DNA from: an uncultured Flavobacteriaceae bacterium
Lineage (GTDB): Bacteria; Bacteroidota; Bacteroidia; Flavobacteriales; Flavobacteriaceae
Length of the DNA stretch: 64,000 nucleotides
Reading direction: 5' to 3'
Assembly (NCBI GenBank): GCA_945788155.1
Contig: CALZKX010000218.1
Location: forward strand, 1 to 64,000
In this document: positions 54,708 to 62,523 of the stretch, one piece after another
Layout of the letters: the number at the start of each line of letters is the position of its first letter
Position numbering within the stretch: the first letter of the stretch is position 1
Notes under the pieces: model-generated
Database searches by the model: none
What the model saw: only the letters and a program-made list of their open reading frames with translations
What the model was told of the DNA's origin: nothing
Program-made: the position numbers and the translations under genes

Positions 54708-55544
54708 TTAATTTGGGTTGTTAATTGTTTTATCTGAAATTTTCAGTTTTAAGTTGCGTTCGCCATTCTTTTCATTGAGTTCTAGTAGTACCAAACGCTC
54801 ATCACTAATAGAGAATTTCGGAACTACATAAACCAACTTTACTGTTTGATTCTCTTTAATTTTCGATGGCAAGTTATATGTAAAAACAGGCTCTAAATAG
54901 AGGCTTTGTAATGATTTTTTCTTGCCTTTTTTTCTGGTCTGAATGGTTAGGTTCAAGAAATTCACATCGTAGTCCAAAGACGATTTGTTTTCAATGGTCA
55001 TTACAAAATACAGTTCCTCTTTATCAAAAACGATATTTTCAATCTTTAGAATAATACCATCATGTCGCTTTTTAAGCTTGCCAATGCGTTGTCTTCTTTT
55101 TACCAAATACGAACAAAAACGTTCATAATAATTGATTTTAAAATCGAAGCTATCAATATGTTTATTTTCGTCATCCACAGCTCCAATAAATGGCTTTTCG
55201 TTGCCAATTGATGTCGAATCTGGTATAAAGTAATTCAACTTTTCCAGTACTTCCTTATACCTTATAATATACGAAAAAATAGAACCATTATTGTTGATTA
55301 TCAGTAAATTACTTTCGTTTCCTGGTGTGGCTTGTAGTAATCCAAAATATTGTTCTTTTTCACGGTTATAGGTAAATGCAAAATTCTCAGAACCTGTAAT
55401 CCCTTGACGAATTGGGTTAGGGAAAAAGAGTGCTACATTTTTATGATTATTGGCATAAATAGTGTCCAATATTTGCGTTTGATTTTGTGCTTTTAGTAAT
55501 GTAGAAACCAAAACAAAGCTAATTGTGAAGATTATAGTTTTCAT
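54708..55544 (-). CDS. traN: Conjugative transfer protein TraN (DUF4138)
   Basis: The 278-aa product has a signal peptide (to about residue 19, ...LLKAQ) and the DUF4138 pattern: an N-terminal VALFFPNPIRQGITGSENFAFTYNRE and a C-terminal beta domain (YDVNFLNLTIQTRKKGKKKS). TraN is a periplasmic/outer-membrane part of the Bacteroidetes type IV channel. It is the last gene of the transfer operon and overlaps traM by 4 bases. Confidence 0.85.
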   Translation of the reverse strand: MKTIIFTISFVLVSTLLKAQNQTQILDTIYANNHKNVALFFPNPIRQGITGSENFAFTYNREKEQYFGLLQATPGNESNLLIINNNGSIFSYIIRYKEVLEKLNYFIPDSTSIGNEKPFIGAVDDENKHIDSFDFKINYYERFCSYLVKRRQRIGKLKKRHDGIILKIENIVFDKEELYFVMTIENKSSLDYDVNFLNLTIQTRKKGKKKSLQSLYLEPVFTYNLPSKIKENQTVKLVYVVPKFSISDERLVLLELNEKNGERNLKLKISDKTINNPN

Positions 55545-56482
55545 AAGATTATTTTTTTTTGTGAGACTTTTAAAATCATTTTATAATTATTGACAACCGT
55601 AACTTTGACGTTCCGGTTACTGCGCTGAAATACTTTTTTAATACCACTAACTTGAGGTACACCAGCAACATTGATGTCGTCAACCAGATCTTCAACTACT
55701 TCGTGTCTGGCTTCAGCTCTAAAACTATTTTCAACATAAATACCTTCGCTTCCATCCTGTAAATCAAATGCTTTGAGTTTTACCGATTCATGCAAAATGT
55801 TCTCAATATCAATCATGGCGCGATTAGGCTGAAAGCTTATAAAACCATAAACAGGTGTATTTTTCGGAACAATACGGTTATTGATTAACGCGTCTTTCGT
55901 CAAACGCATTCGCAAACGGTAATGCGTTTTTACAGTTTGGTTTCCATCCACCATAACATGAATTGTGGAATCTGTGTTTTGCAAATTGAAATTTGGATTC
56001 TTTTGTGGATTGGATGCAAAGAACAATTGATGTTCCAACCCAATTTCCTTTGCTTCAATTTTCAGTTCTTCTTCAGCAGAGGTGTCGATATCTTCATTGG
56101 GTTTATCATTAGTTGGCTTCGGTTTTGAATTGCGGTATCGATTTTCAGAATAATTAATTTTGCCGAACCTATAGATACTGTCCACAATGCGCTGCTTTTC
56201 TTTTTCTACCAAATCGGGATCGTAAAAACCAAGAGAATCAATAAGTTTTTCATCATAAATGCTCGGCACATTTGTTTCACGAACTTCTTTTAGGTTGTTG
56301 ATGGCATCGAGTTTAGAAGAGTAATCTTCCTGTTCTTGTTTAAGTTCCGGGATTAAGGTTTGTTTTAGGTTATCGTTTTCTTCATCATCATTTCCCATCA
56401 TTAAAACAGTATAGGAAGTAATGAAAATTAAAACGACTGCCAGCACAGAACCAAAGACGATTTTATTCTTTTCTAGTTTCAT
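55541..56482 (-). CDS. traM: Conjugative transfer protein TraM
   Basis: The 313-aa product has one membrane helix (about residues 9-28), a long charged/coiled-coil linker with a Pro/Lys-rich stretch (SKPKPTNDKPNEDIDTSAEE) and a C-terminal VirB10-like domain (about 170-310) including YRLRMRLTKDALINNRIVPKN and PVYGFISFQPNRAMIDIENI. It would connect inner and outer membranes in the transfer channel. It overlaps traN by 4 bases and follows traK by 26 bases. Confidence 0.88.
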   Translation of the reverse strand: MKLEKNKIVFGSVLAVVLIFITSYTVLMMGNDDEENDNLKQTLIPELKQEQEDYSSKLDAINNLKEVRETNVPSIYDEKLIDSLGFYDPDLVEKEKQRIVDSIYRFGKINYSENRYRNSKPKPTNDKPNEDIDTSAEEELKIEAKEIGLEHQLFFASNPQKNPNFNLQNTDSTIHVMVDGNQTVKTHYRLRMRLTKDALINNRIVPKNTPVYGFISFQPNRAMIDIENILHESVKLKAFDLQDGSEGIYVENSFRAEARHEVVEDLVDDINVAGVPQVSGIKKVFQRSNRNVKVTVVNNYKMILKVSQKKIIL

Positions 56483-56508
56483 AATACGTGGTGTTTGAAT
56501 GATAATTA

Positions 56509-57123
56509 TTATTGTCCATTTTGAACTTTTTTTAAGGTGTTTTCAAAATAATTTGTGATTAACAGTCCATGTGTATTTTTAGGATAATTACGGTCAACCA
56601 CTATGAGGTTTCCAGTTGAAACCAACTCATAAGTATCGACCACAGTACCTCGATTAATTTCAAATATGGTTTTGGTTTGGAACTGGTAAGGTTCAACTGT
56701 CAGGTCTAATTGCGATTCTACACTCAGCACTTTTTGGACCAGTGAATATTGCAATAACCGATTGTAAACACCATCGGCTTTTTTCTGGCGATAAAGGTTA
56801 TCTACAGAACTATTACCGAGCCATAACGCTTTTTCTAAATTCTTTTCGTAGTTGCTGGCATCGATGTTATAGAAATAGGTGTGGAACAATTCCAAGTGCG
56901 CTAAAGCTTCAACTTGAAAATTTTCCTTTTGTGCTACCCATTTTAAGGGAATTACCGTTCCGTCTGTATTTATGGCAAAAGAACTATTGAGTGCTTTTTT
57001 ATGAGTGTCGTAAACTATCCATCCAGAAAATGCACTAGAACCCAATGCACAAATCACGACTGCAAGGACGATGAATCGATTGAGTTTAAGAACGGCGTAT
57101 ATGTTTTTGTATGATGTTTTCAT
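56509..57123 (-). CDS. traK: Conjugative transfer protein TraK (VirB8-like)
   Basis: The 204-aa product has a short cytoplasmic start, a membrane helix (about residues 15-35) and a periplasmic domain with HTYFYNIDASNYEKNLEKALWLG and YELVSTGNLIVVDRNYPKNTHG, the pattern of TraK, which has a VirB8-like fold. It is 15 bases after traJ and 26 bases before traM in the same operon. No TraL gene is seen between traK and traM. Confidence 0.88.
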   Translation of the reverse strand: MKTSYKNIYAVLKLNRFIVLAVVICALGSSAFSGWIVYDTHKKALNSSFAINTDGTVIPLKWVAQKENFQVEALAHLELFHTYFYNIDASNYEKNLEKALWLGNSSVDNLYRQKKADGVYNRLLQYSLVQKVLSVESQLDLTVEPYQFQTKTIFEINRGTVVDTYELVSTGNLIVVDRNYPKNTHGLLITNYFENTLKKVQNGQ

Positions 57124-57138
57124 AATATATAATTTCGG

Positions 57139-57981
57139 TTAAGCAGTAAAAAGTCTAAAAGTGAAAGAAGTAGCTCGTTTGTATAATTTGAATTTCAGGA
57201 ATACAATAAAAACCACAGAACCTAATTGTACCACAGGTGCAAAAAAGTTACTGCCTACATCTGTCCCAAAAAGATTGAACCAGAAATTGGTATTGAGTTC
57301 TGTATAAATGGCATTAATGAATACATTGACCAAAAAGAAGGCTGGTACAAGCATATATACTGCTGCATAAAGCTTGAAGAAATTGTAAGCCATAGAGCGG
57401 AATTTCTCAAAGACAGCAAGACTCAGTACCAGAGGGAAAAAGGCTTGCATGATTCCCAACAGAAAATAACGTTCGGCCAAAAACAGAGGATAAATAAAAA
57501 GGTCTAAAATCCAGAGTCCAAGACTTACTATGAATGCGATAATTTTCCAACCAAAAAGTGGCGTAACCAAAGCCTCGTATAATAATGCCATTGCTTTTTT
57601 CATAATTTCCATGACACCAACATCCTCTTCAATGGGAATATCCTGCATTTGAAGTGGCAGTAGCGCAGGCGCAGTATTTCTATACTGACCTTCAATTGCC
57701 ACAAGCACACCGTCAAAAAAGCCTAAAATCTGAGTAGAGAAAATGACCAGAAGCACAATTGCAAAATTCTTCGCCAATTCACCTGGACTCAATCCCCAAG
57801 TATAACCCTCTTTATCAGCAATACCTTCATTGTATTTTTTAAGGATATTTACTAAAAAAAAGAGTACAGCGAGTGTTTTCATGCCAGCAATAGTGTATTG
57901 CGAAAAATCACTATTCTGTATCGTTTGAAATACAGCATCGATGTACTCTAATCCAATCCCCAAAAAGAAATTTGCTGCCAT
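57139..57981 (-). CDS. traJ: Conjugative transfer protein TraJ (VirB6-like)
   Basis: The 280-aa product is a multi-pass membrane protein with about six helices (for instance TLAVLFFLVNILKKY, FAIVLLVIFSTQILGFF, AYNFFKLYAAVYMLVPAFFL) and an internal loop that looks like the family's GIADKEGYTWGLSPGELAKN. TraJ is the VirB6-type inner-membrane channel component. It follows the VirB5-like gene by 2 bases. Confidence 0.88.
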   Translation of the reverse strand: MAANFFLGIGLEYIDAVFQTIQNSDFSQYTIAGMKTLAVLFFLVNILKKYNEGIADKEGYTWGLSPGELAKNFAIVLLVIFSTQILGFFDGVLVAIEGQYRNTAPALLPLQMQDIPIEEDVGVMEIMKKAMALLYEALVTPLFGWKIIAFIVSLGLWILDLFIYPLFLAERYFLLGIMQAFFPLVLSLAVFEKFRSMAYNFFKLYAAVYMLVPAFFLVNVFINAIYTELNTNFWFNLFGTDVGSNFFAPVVQLGSVVFIVFLKFKLYKRATSFTFRLFTA

Positions 57982-57983
57982 AA

Positions 57984-58556
57984 TTAATAGCTTGTTTCCC
58001 TGTTATTGATTTTGTCCTGCATTTTTCTAAAAGAAATAATGTCTCGGTAGCGTTTAGTTTTTAAGTGAATTTCTGCCACCATTTCATTAGATTCACGCTC
58101 TTTGTCTTTTAATACTTCAGCACGTTCTGCATCAGTCATTTTTAGATGATCACTTGACAGTATTTCATCAATAAATTCAACGGTGTTTAGTGAACTTTCT
58201 ATAATGTCATTAAAAGAATTAGTTACAGCGTTTACTTCTTCAGCTTTAATGTAAGGCGAACTTAGTATGCTGTTAAGGTCATTTTGAAGCACATTAAATA
58301 GCTGTTGATGATTATTAGCTATCTCATTTACAGCGTTTAACTGTTGTACCACATTGGTCACTTTCTCTATGCTCTCTTTGGCATCTTTCATAAACTGTAC
58401 AGTTTTTAAAAGTTGGGACGTTTGTTTTGCCGATTCTATAAGCGATTTTGCAAGACTTATAAAATTAGTGTTGTCATAAACTGGCATGCCTTGGGCATTT
58501 CCTTTTACGCTGAAAAGGATTGCCATTACTAGAATTAAAATTGTTTTTTTACTCAT
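57984..58556 (-). CDS. VirB5/TrbJ-like conjugation protein (TraI position)
   Basis: The 190-aa product has a signal peptide (MSKKTILILVMAILFSVKGNAQ), so the ATG at 58556 is favoured over one at 58598. The mature part is almost wholly helical (SLAKSLIESAKQTSQLLKTV ... IEKVTNVVQQLNAVNEIANN), as in VirB5/TrbJ and DUF4141 proteins. It lies between traG and traJ where TraI is found in Bacteroidetes elements. It probably acts at the pilus tip or base. Confidence 0.7.
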   Translation of the reverse strand: MSKKTILILVMAILFSVKGNAQGMPVYDNTNFISLAKSLIESAKQTSQLLKTVQFMKDAKESIEKVTNVVQQLNAVNEIANNHQQLFNVLQNDLNSILSSPYIKAEEVNAVTNSFNDIIESSLNTVEFIDEILSSDHLKMTDAERAEVLKDKERESNEMVAEIHLKTKRYRDIISFRKMQDKINNRETSY

Positions 58557-58610
58557 TGCTAAAAATTTGTTTTGGTAGTCGTGAATCTTCGATTTCATGT
58601 TTAATTTGTT

Positions 58611-61007
58611 TTAAGATGTATATTCAGTAATTGCTTTTTCCATATTTTGATGCTTCTCATAAAGCGTCATTATCGCTTCATTTTCTGCACCATCAGTGAG
58701 GTAGGCAGCATAAACCTGTTTTGGGACTTCCAAACGGAAGATGTTACTCTCTTTTCCGATTTTGATGAACATTTCAGTATATTTCCGTGGTCCAGCTAAG
58801 TTGTTTTTAATGGATTTTAGTTGATTTAAATCGTGGCTTGAAAGGTTCAAGCGTTTTTGAAGCTCATCGTAACCTTTTTCATTATTCAGGCTATAAATGA
58901 CCTGAGTGTTTTCCAGAATACTTGCAGAAGTAGAATTGTTTGGCAGCTGATTAATGGACTGAAGAATAATACCAATGGCACCATTTTGTTTTCTAATAGC
59001 TTGGTAATAAAATTCTACGCTTTCCAAAACGTTTTCAAATTTCAGTTGTTTGGCAAACTCATCGAATAATATGATACCTTTTTCAGCTCTGTTTTTCCAG
59101 ATGGTTCTCTGGATAGCTGATTTTATCAGCTTCAACATTACAGAAAGGATTTCCTTATTGTCCTTGACTTCATCCAGTTCAAAAACAATCAATCGCTTGT
59201 CTTCAATTTTATAGGTTTGGTCTTCGCTGACTTCAAACAGGAAACTATATAGACCATCGCCGACATATTCAGACATGACATGCAAAAAGCTCGTGATGTT
59301 GAAATAGTCGGGATGGATTTTTAAGGTTTTCAGAAGATCTTCCTGCTGTAGTTCTATAAAATTGTAGAAGCCTTCGAGTGAATGATTTTCTGACTCACTA
59401 CTATAATAATGGCGTAATATTTTTTTAACCGAAACCGATTGTGCTTTGGTTGCTTTGATGTCTGAAGTAAAGAGTTCGAATAAGAAAACGGATAAATCCT
59501 CTAAACGGTCTGGAGTCAAGTCATCAAGATTACTGATATAAAAAGGGTTGATGCCCAAGTTCTTTCCGCTTTCATATCGTAAAACGGTATATTGTTCAGG
59601 ATAAAGTTTGGCAAATTTGGTGTAAGAACCACCCAAATCGATGATGACCAATCGCACACCACTCTCAAAATACTGACGCAAGATGTTATTGGCCAAAAAC
59701 GATTTTCCTTCTCCAGTAGGTGCAAAAATGGCAAAGTTTCGTGCCTTGATGCGTTTCTTTTTTTCATCCCAAACATCTTTGAGAACCGGAATATTATGTT
59801 CCCTGTCGTTGAAGATAATGCCTGTTTTATCCGATTTGTAGTTACTGTTGTTTATCAGCAAGCACAAGGCATGTTTTAAATCGGTTACATACAAATCTTC
59901 ATTTGAAAAGTTGGAAGAAAAGCAGAAATAACTATTCAAAATATAATTCTTGCGTTCTTCTCCTCGAGGATAGTATGGGATGATGTCAATTTCCTTGAAC
60001 TCAGTCTTTATCTTTGAGGATATTCTGTCTAGCTCTCGGGCTTTCCGAGCCCAATAGATAATGTTTAGATGACCTCGGATAACACGAGCTCTATCATCTG
60101 CATTAATTTGATCCAAGATGTGTTGAATCTTCTTTAGGACGACTTTATTCTGTGAGCCAAAGTTGGAACTCTTATTGAGTTCATCCACTTTTTTGTCTAA
60201 TTGCTTGCGCCATTTCTGCTTGTCATCGAGATAAATGATTTGGTTGACAATATGGTTCTCATTTAAGGTCAGTCCGAGACCATCAATAAAACCTTGATGA
60301 AAAACAAAGTCGTCTGATGTAAAATGTTCATTGGTTTTGCTGGTTTGTACACTTTCGCCAAAACAGAGTTCACTATTTACAGACAAAGTATCAAAGTAAT
60401 GTTCGCCTATGTTGGTGTTATTTTTATCAAGAAGAATATCCGTATCAAAACCGTTATTGAATCCGTTGAAGAAGTTATTGGTCAATGCATGAATTGCTTT
60501 CGCATCCATTGGTAGATATTCCATCTTTCGACTGTTATTGATAAATGAAATGGAATCGCTTACAGCACCAATAAAACTTTCAATATGCTCATCGATTTCC
60601 TGGACTACTTTTTTCGACACCTTTTTAAATGGGTTCACATATTTGCTATTATTGAGTGCATTGTTTTTAGTCAGAATGAAAAATAAATAGCTCTGGTGTT
60701 CCATAAACTCACGACCTTTAAAATGGTTGTGCGTTGCTTTTTCCAAAAAGGTGTTGTTTGGAAGTTCCTCTGAAGAATAGCTTTTCTTGATATAGATATC
60801 TTGTTTATGGACTACACATCCTGTCGGCAAGGATTTTACAGCCTGAAACCATGATCCATGTATGTCCTCAAAATCCTTTTCAGATAAAGAATAGATTTCA
60901 GGGAGAGTGCCTTTAAAGCATAGCACAATGTTACCATTATTGGCAAATACAACATTCTTACGAATATCTACAATAGGATAATATGACTGTAGATTTATCT
61001 TATTCAT
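58611..61007 (-). CDS. traG: Conjugation ATPase TraG (VirB4-like)
   Basis: The 798-aa product has the DUF3875-type N-terminus (KINLQSYYPIVDIRKNVVFANN) and a VirB4-type ATPase domain with Walker A FAPTGEGKSFLANN near residues 422-435 and Walker B KGIILFDEFAKQ near residue 642. It is the main ATPase of the transfer channel. The ATG at 61007 is preferred to a longer upstream frame; with it the gene overlaps traF by 8 bases, the common arrangement. All motifs are intact. Confidence 0.93.
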   Translation of the reverse strand: MNKINLQSYYPIVDIRKNVVFANNGNIVLCFKGTLPEIYSLSEKDFEDIHGSWFQAVKSLPTGCVVHKQDIYIKKSYSSEELPNNTFLEKATHNHFKGREFMEHQSYLFFILTKNNALNNSKYVNPFKKVSKKVVQEIDEHIESFIGAVSDSISFINNSRKMEYLPMDAKAIHALTNNFFNGFNNGFDTDILLDKNNTNIGEHYFDTLSVNSELCFGESVQTSKTNEHFTSDDFVFHQGFIDGLGLTLNENHIVNQIIYLDDKQKWRKQLDKKVDELNKSSNFGSQNKVVLKKIQHILDQINADDRARVIRGHLNIIYWARKARELDRISSKIKTEFKEIDIIPYYPRGEERKNYILNSYFCFSSNFSNEDLYVTDLKHALCLLINNSNYKSDKTGIIFNDREHNIPVLKDVWDEKKKRIKARNFAIFAPTGEGKSFLANNILRQYFESGVRLVIIDLGGSYTKFAKLYPEQYTVLRYESGKNLGINPFYISNLDDLTPDRLEDLSVFLFELFTSDIKATKAQSVSVKKILRHYYSSESENHSLEGFYNFIELQQEDLLKTLKIHPDYFNITSFLHVMSEYVGDGLYSFLFEVSEDQTYKIEDKRLIVFELDEVKDNKEILSVMLKLIKSAIQRTIWKNRAEKGIILFDEFAKQLKFENVLESVEFYYQAIRKQNGAIGIILQSINQLPNNSTSASILENTQVIYSLNNEKGYDELQKRLNLSSHDLNQLKSIKNNLAGPRKYTEMFIKIGKESNIFRLEVPKQVYAAYLTDGAENEAIMTLYEKHQNMEKAITEYTS

Positions 61008-61278
61008 AATAGATGATTGTTGGTTTTTTATTGCTGATAATCTTTGGAAAGACTTTTGAGAATTGAAGCAGTTGTGGGTTGTGTGCAAATTTTGTCAATG
61101 TTATATATAGTGTAGCGTTGAATATCAAAACACCGATTACAACTGCAAAGCTGAACGAGAAGATGATAACCAAAAGCGAAGCCAGTACGGCAATCATCAT
61201 TAGCGCAAATAGTGAAACAGGCAATCCAAAAATGATAGCCCGTTTCCTTATGTTTTTATATACTTCGTATTTCTTCAT
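61000..61278 (-). CDS. traF: Conjugative transfer protein TraF (DUF4133, VirB3-like)
   Basis: The 92-aa product has two adjacent membrane helices (about residues 16-60) and the DUF4133 pattern (YEVYKNIRKRAIIFGLPVSLF). TraF is the VirB3-type small inner-membrane protein. It lies 34 bases after traE and overlaps traG by 8 bases. Confidence 0.87.
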   Translation of the reverse strand: MKKYEVYKNIRKRAIIFGLPVSLFALMMIAVLASLLVIIFSFSFAVVIGVLIFNATLYITLTKFAHNPQLLQFSKVFPKIISNKKPTIIYYE

Positions 61279-61312
61279 ACAGCTAATCTAATTAAGCCCT
61301 CGATGAGGGTCA

Positions 61313-61600
61313 TTATACTACGATGCTTATTAGGTAAGTGAAGATGCCTACTACTGCACCAGCAATGAGTACAAAGACAAGAACACGCGTAATTCCTTTT
61401 TTAAGATCTGCGTTTTCGCCAAAGAAATGACCTGCGTTAAATAGAAAACCGATGAGGAAGATTACCCCAAGAATAATAGGGAAGATTGCTCTAATGGTGT
61501 CAGAAACATCATTTACAGAGTCTTCAATACCTCCAATTTGTGCAAAGCTTGATGTTGATACAAACAACATTGCGATTAGCATAAGAATTGTTTTTTTCAT
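61313..61600 (-). CDS. traE: Conjugative pilin-like protein TraE (DUF4134, VirB2-like)
   Basis: The 95-aa product has a signal peptide (MKKTILMLIAMLFVSTSSFAQ) and two hydrophobic helices (IFPIILGVIFLIGFLFNAG and VLVFVLIAGAVVGIFTYL), as in TraE/VirB2 pilins. It is the first gene of the minus-strand transfer operon. It lies opposite the amidase gene, with 192 bases between the two starts. Confidence 0.88.
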   Translation of the reverse strand: MKKTILMLIAMLFVSTSSFAQIGGIEDSVNDVSDTIRAIFPIILGVIFLIGFLFNAGHFFGENADLKKGITRVLVFVLIAGAVVGIFTYLISIVV

Positions 61601-61792
61601 AATTGATTTGATTTAGCCTTCCGATAATTATTGGTATAAGGCGATTAGTGATTAATATTTTGCGAAATCTATTATGAAATGAAGGTGAAGGAAGAAAATC
61701 ATTAAATTTTAACTCTAATTCGTGTTAAACTTTGGAAGATTCTTATGAAAAGAATGAAATCATTGCATTTTGTGTAAACTAAAACTTGAATT

Positions 61793-62446
61793 ATGAAAAC
61801 GACACACTATGTTATCATCACATTAATTGGTATTGTACTTTCCAATACTTCCTATGCTCAGAAACCTTTAGTAGAAAACAAAAATCCAATTGTAATTATA
61901 GATCCAGGCCATGGTGGAATAGATGCTGGAGCTGTGGCTATTAATAACACAAAGGAGAAAGATATTGTGTTGCGTATCGCTTCAAAAATGCTAGTTCTTA
62001 ATCAGACTGTTTTAAATAACTCATTGAATCTATATATTACACGCTATACTGATACCTTGGTATCTCTGGGAGATAGAACACAGCTAGCTAAAAAGCTAAA
62101 AGCGGATATATTTATTTCGATACATTGCAATCAAGCAATAAACAGAACAGCTGCAGGAACAGAAGTGTATATTCATCCTAAAAGCGAAGTGCAAGCTGAA
62201 GAATCTGCTTATTTAGGATTTACCGTTCAAAAAGGATTAGCAGATCTACTTGGTATTAAAAACCGAGGAATAAAATATGGCAATTTTCAAGTGTTACGAG
62301 AGAATCATAATGATACAACAAGCATTCTTTTAGAGCTTGGTTTTTTGTCTCAAACTGATGAAGCTATTTACTTGTCAAATGAAAAGTCACAATATGCTAT
62401 TGCACTCGTGATATTACAATCTATTATTAAATTTTTGGAATTATGA
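61793..62446 (+). CDS. Secreted N-acetylmuramoyl-L-alanine amidase (Amidase_3)
   Basis: The 217-aa product has a signal peptide (to about residue 23, ...TSYAQ) and a zinc amidase domain: VIIDPGHGGIDAGAVA (zinc His), a Glu in TKEKDIVLRIASKM, ISIHCNQ (second zinc His), and SILLELGFLSQ (catalytic Glu). It would open the peptidoglycan for the transfer channel. It is divergent from the tra operon (traE), which supports that role. Its stop overlaps a tiny downstream frame (ATGA). Confidence 0.92.
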   Translation: MKTTHYVIITLIGIVLSNTSYAQKPLVENKNPIVIIDPGHGGIDAGAVAINNTKEKDIVLRIASKMLVLNQTVLNNSLNLYITRYTDTLVSLGDRTQLAKKLKADIFISIHCNQAINRTAAGTEVYIHPKSEVQAEESAYLGFTVQKGLADLLGIKNRGIKYGNFQVLRENHNDTTSILLELGFLSQTDEAIYLSNEKSQYAIALVILQSIIKFLEL

Positions 62447-62523
62447 GGGAATTATTGATTGCCATTGTAAAGAGTATTAAAGATGTTTTAATTGCCATTT
62501 TCAATGAGGTTTTTCGTTATTAA
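62443..62523 (+). CDS. Putative 26-residue amphipathic peptide
   Basis: An ATG at 62443 overlaps the amidase stop (ATGA) and opens a 26-codon frame with an internal repeat (LLIAIVKSIKDV / LIAIFNEV). A helix of this sequence would be amphipathic. The overlap suggests translational coupling to the amidase. The frame is short, so it could be chance. Confidence 0.4.
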   Translation: MRELLIAIVKSIKDVLIAIFNEVFRY

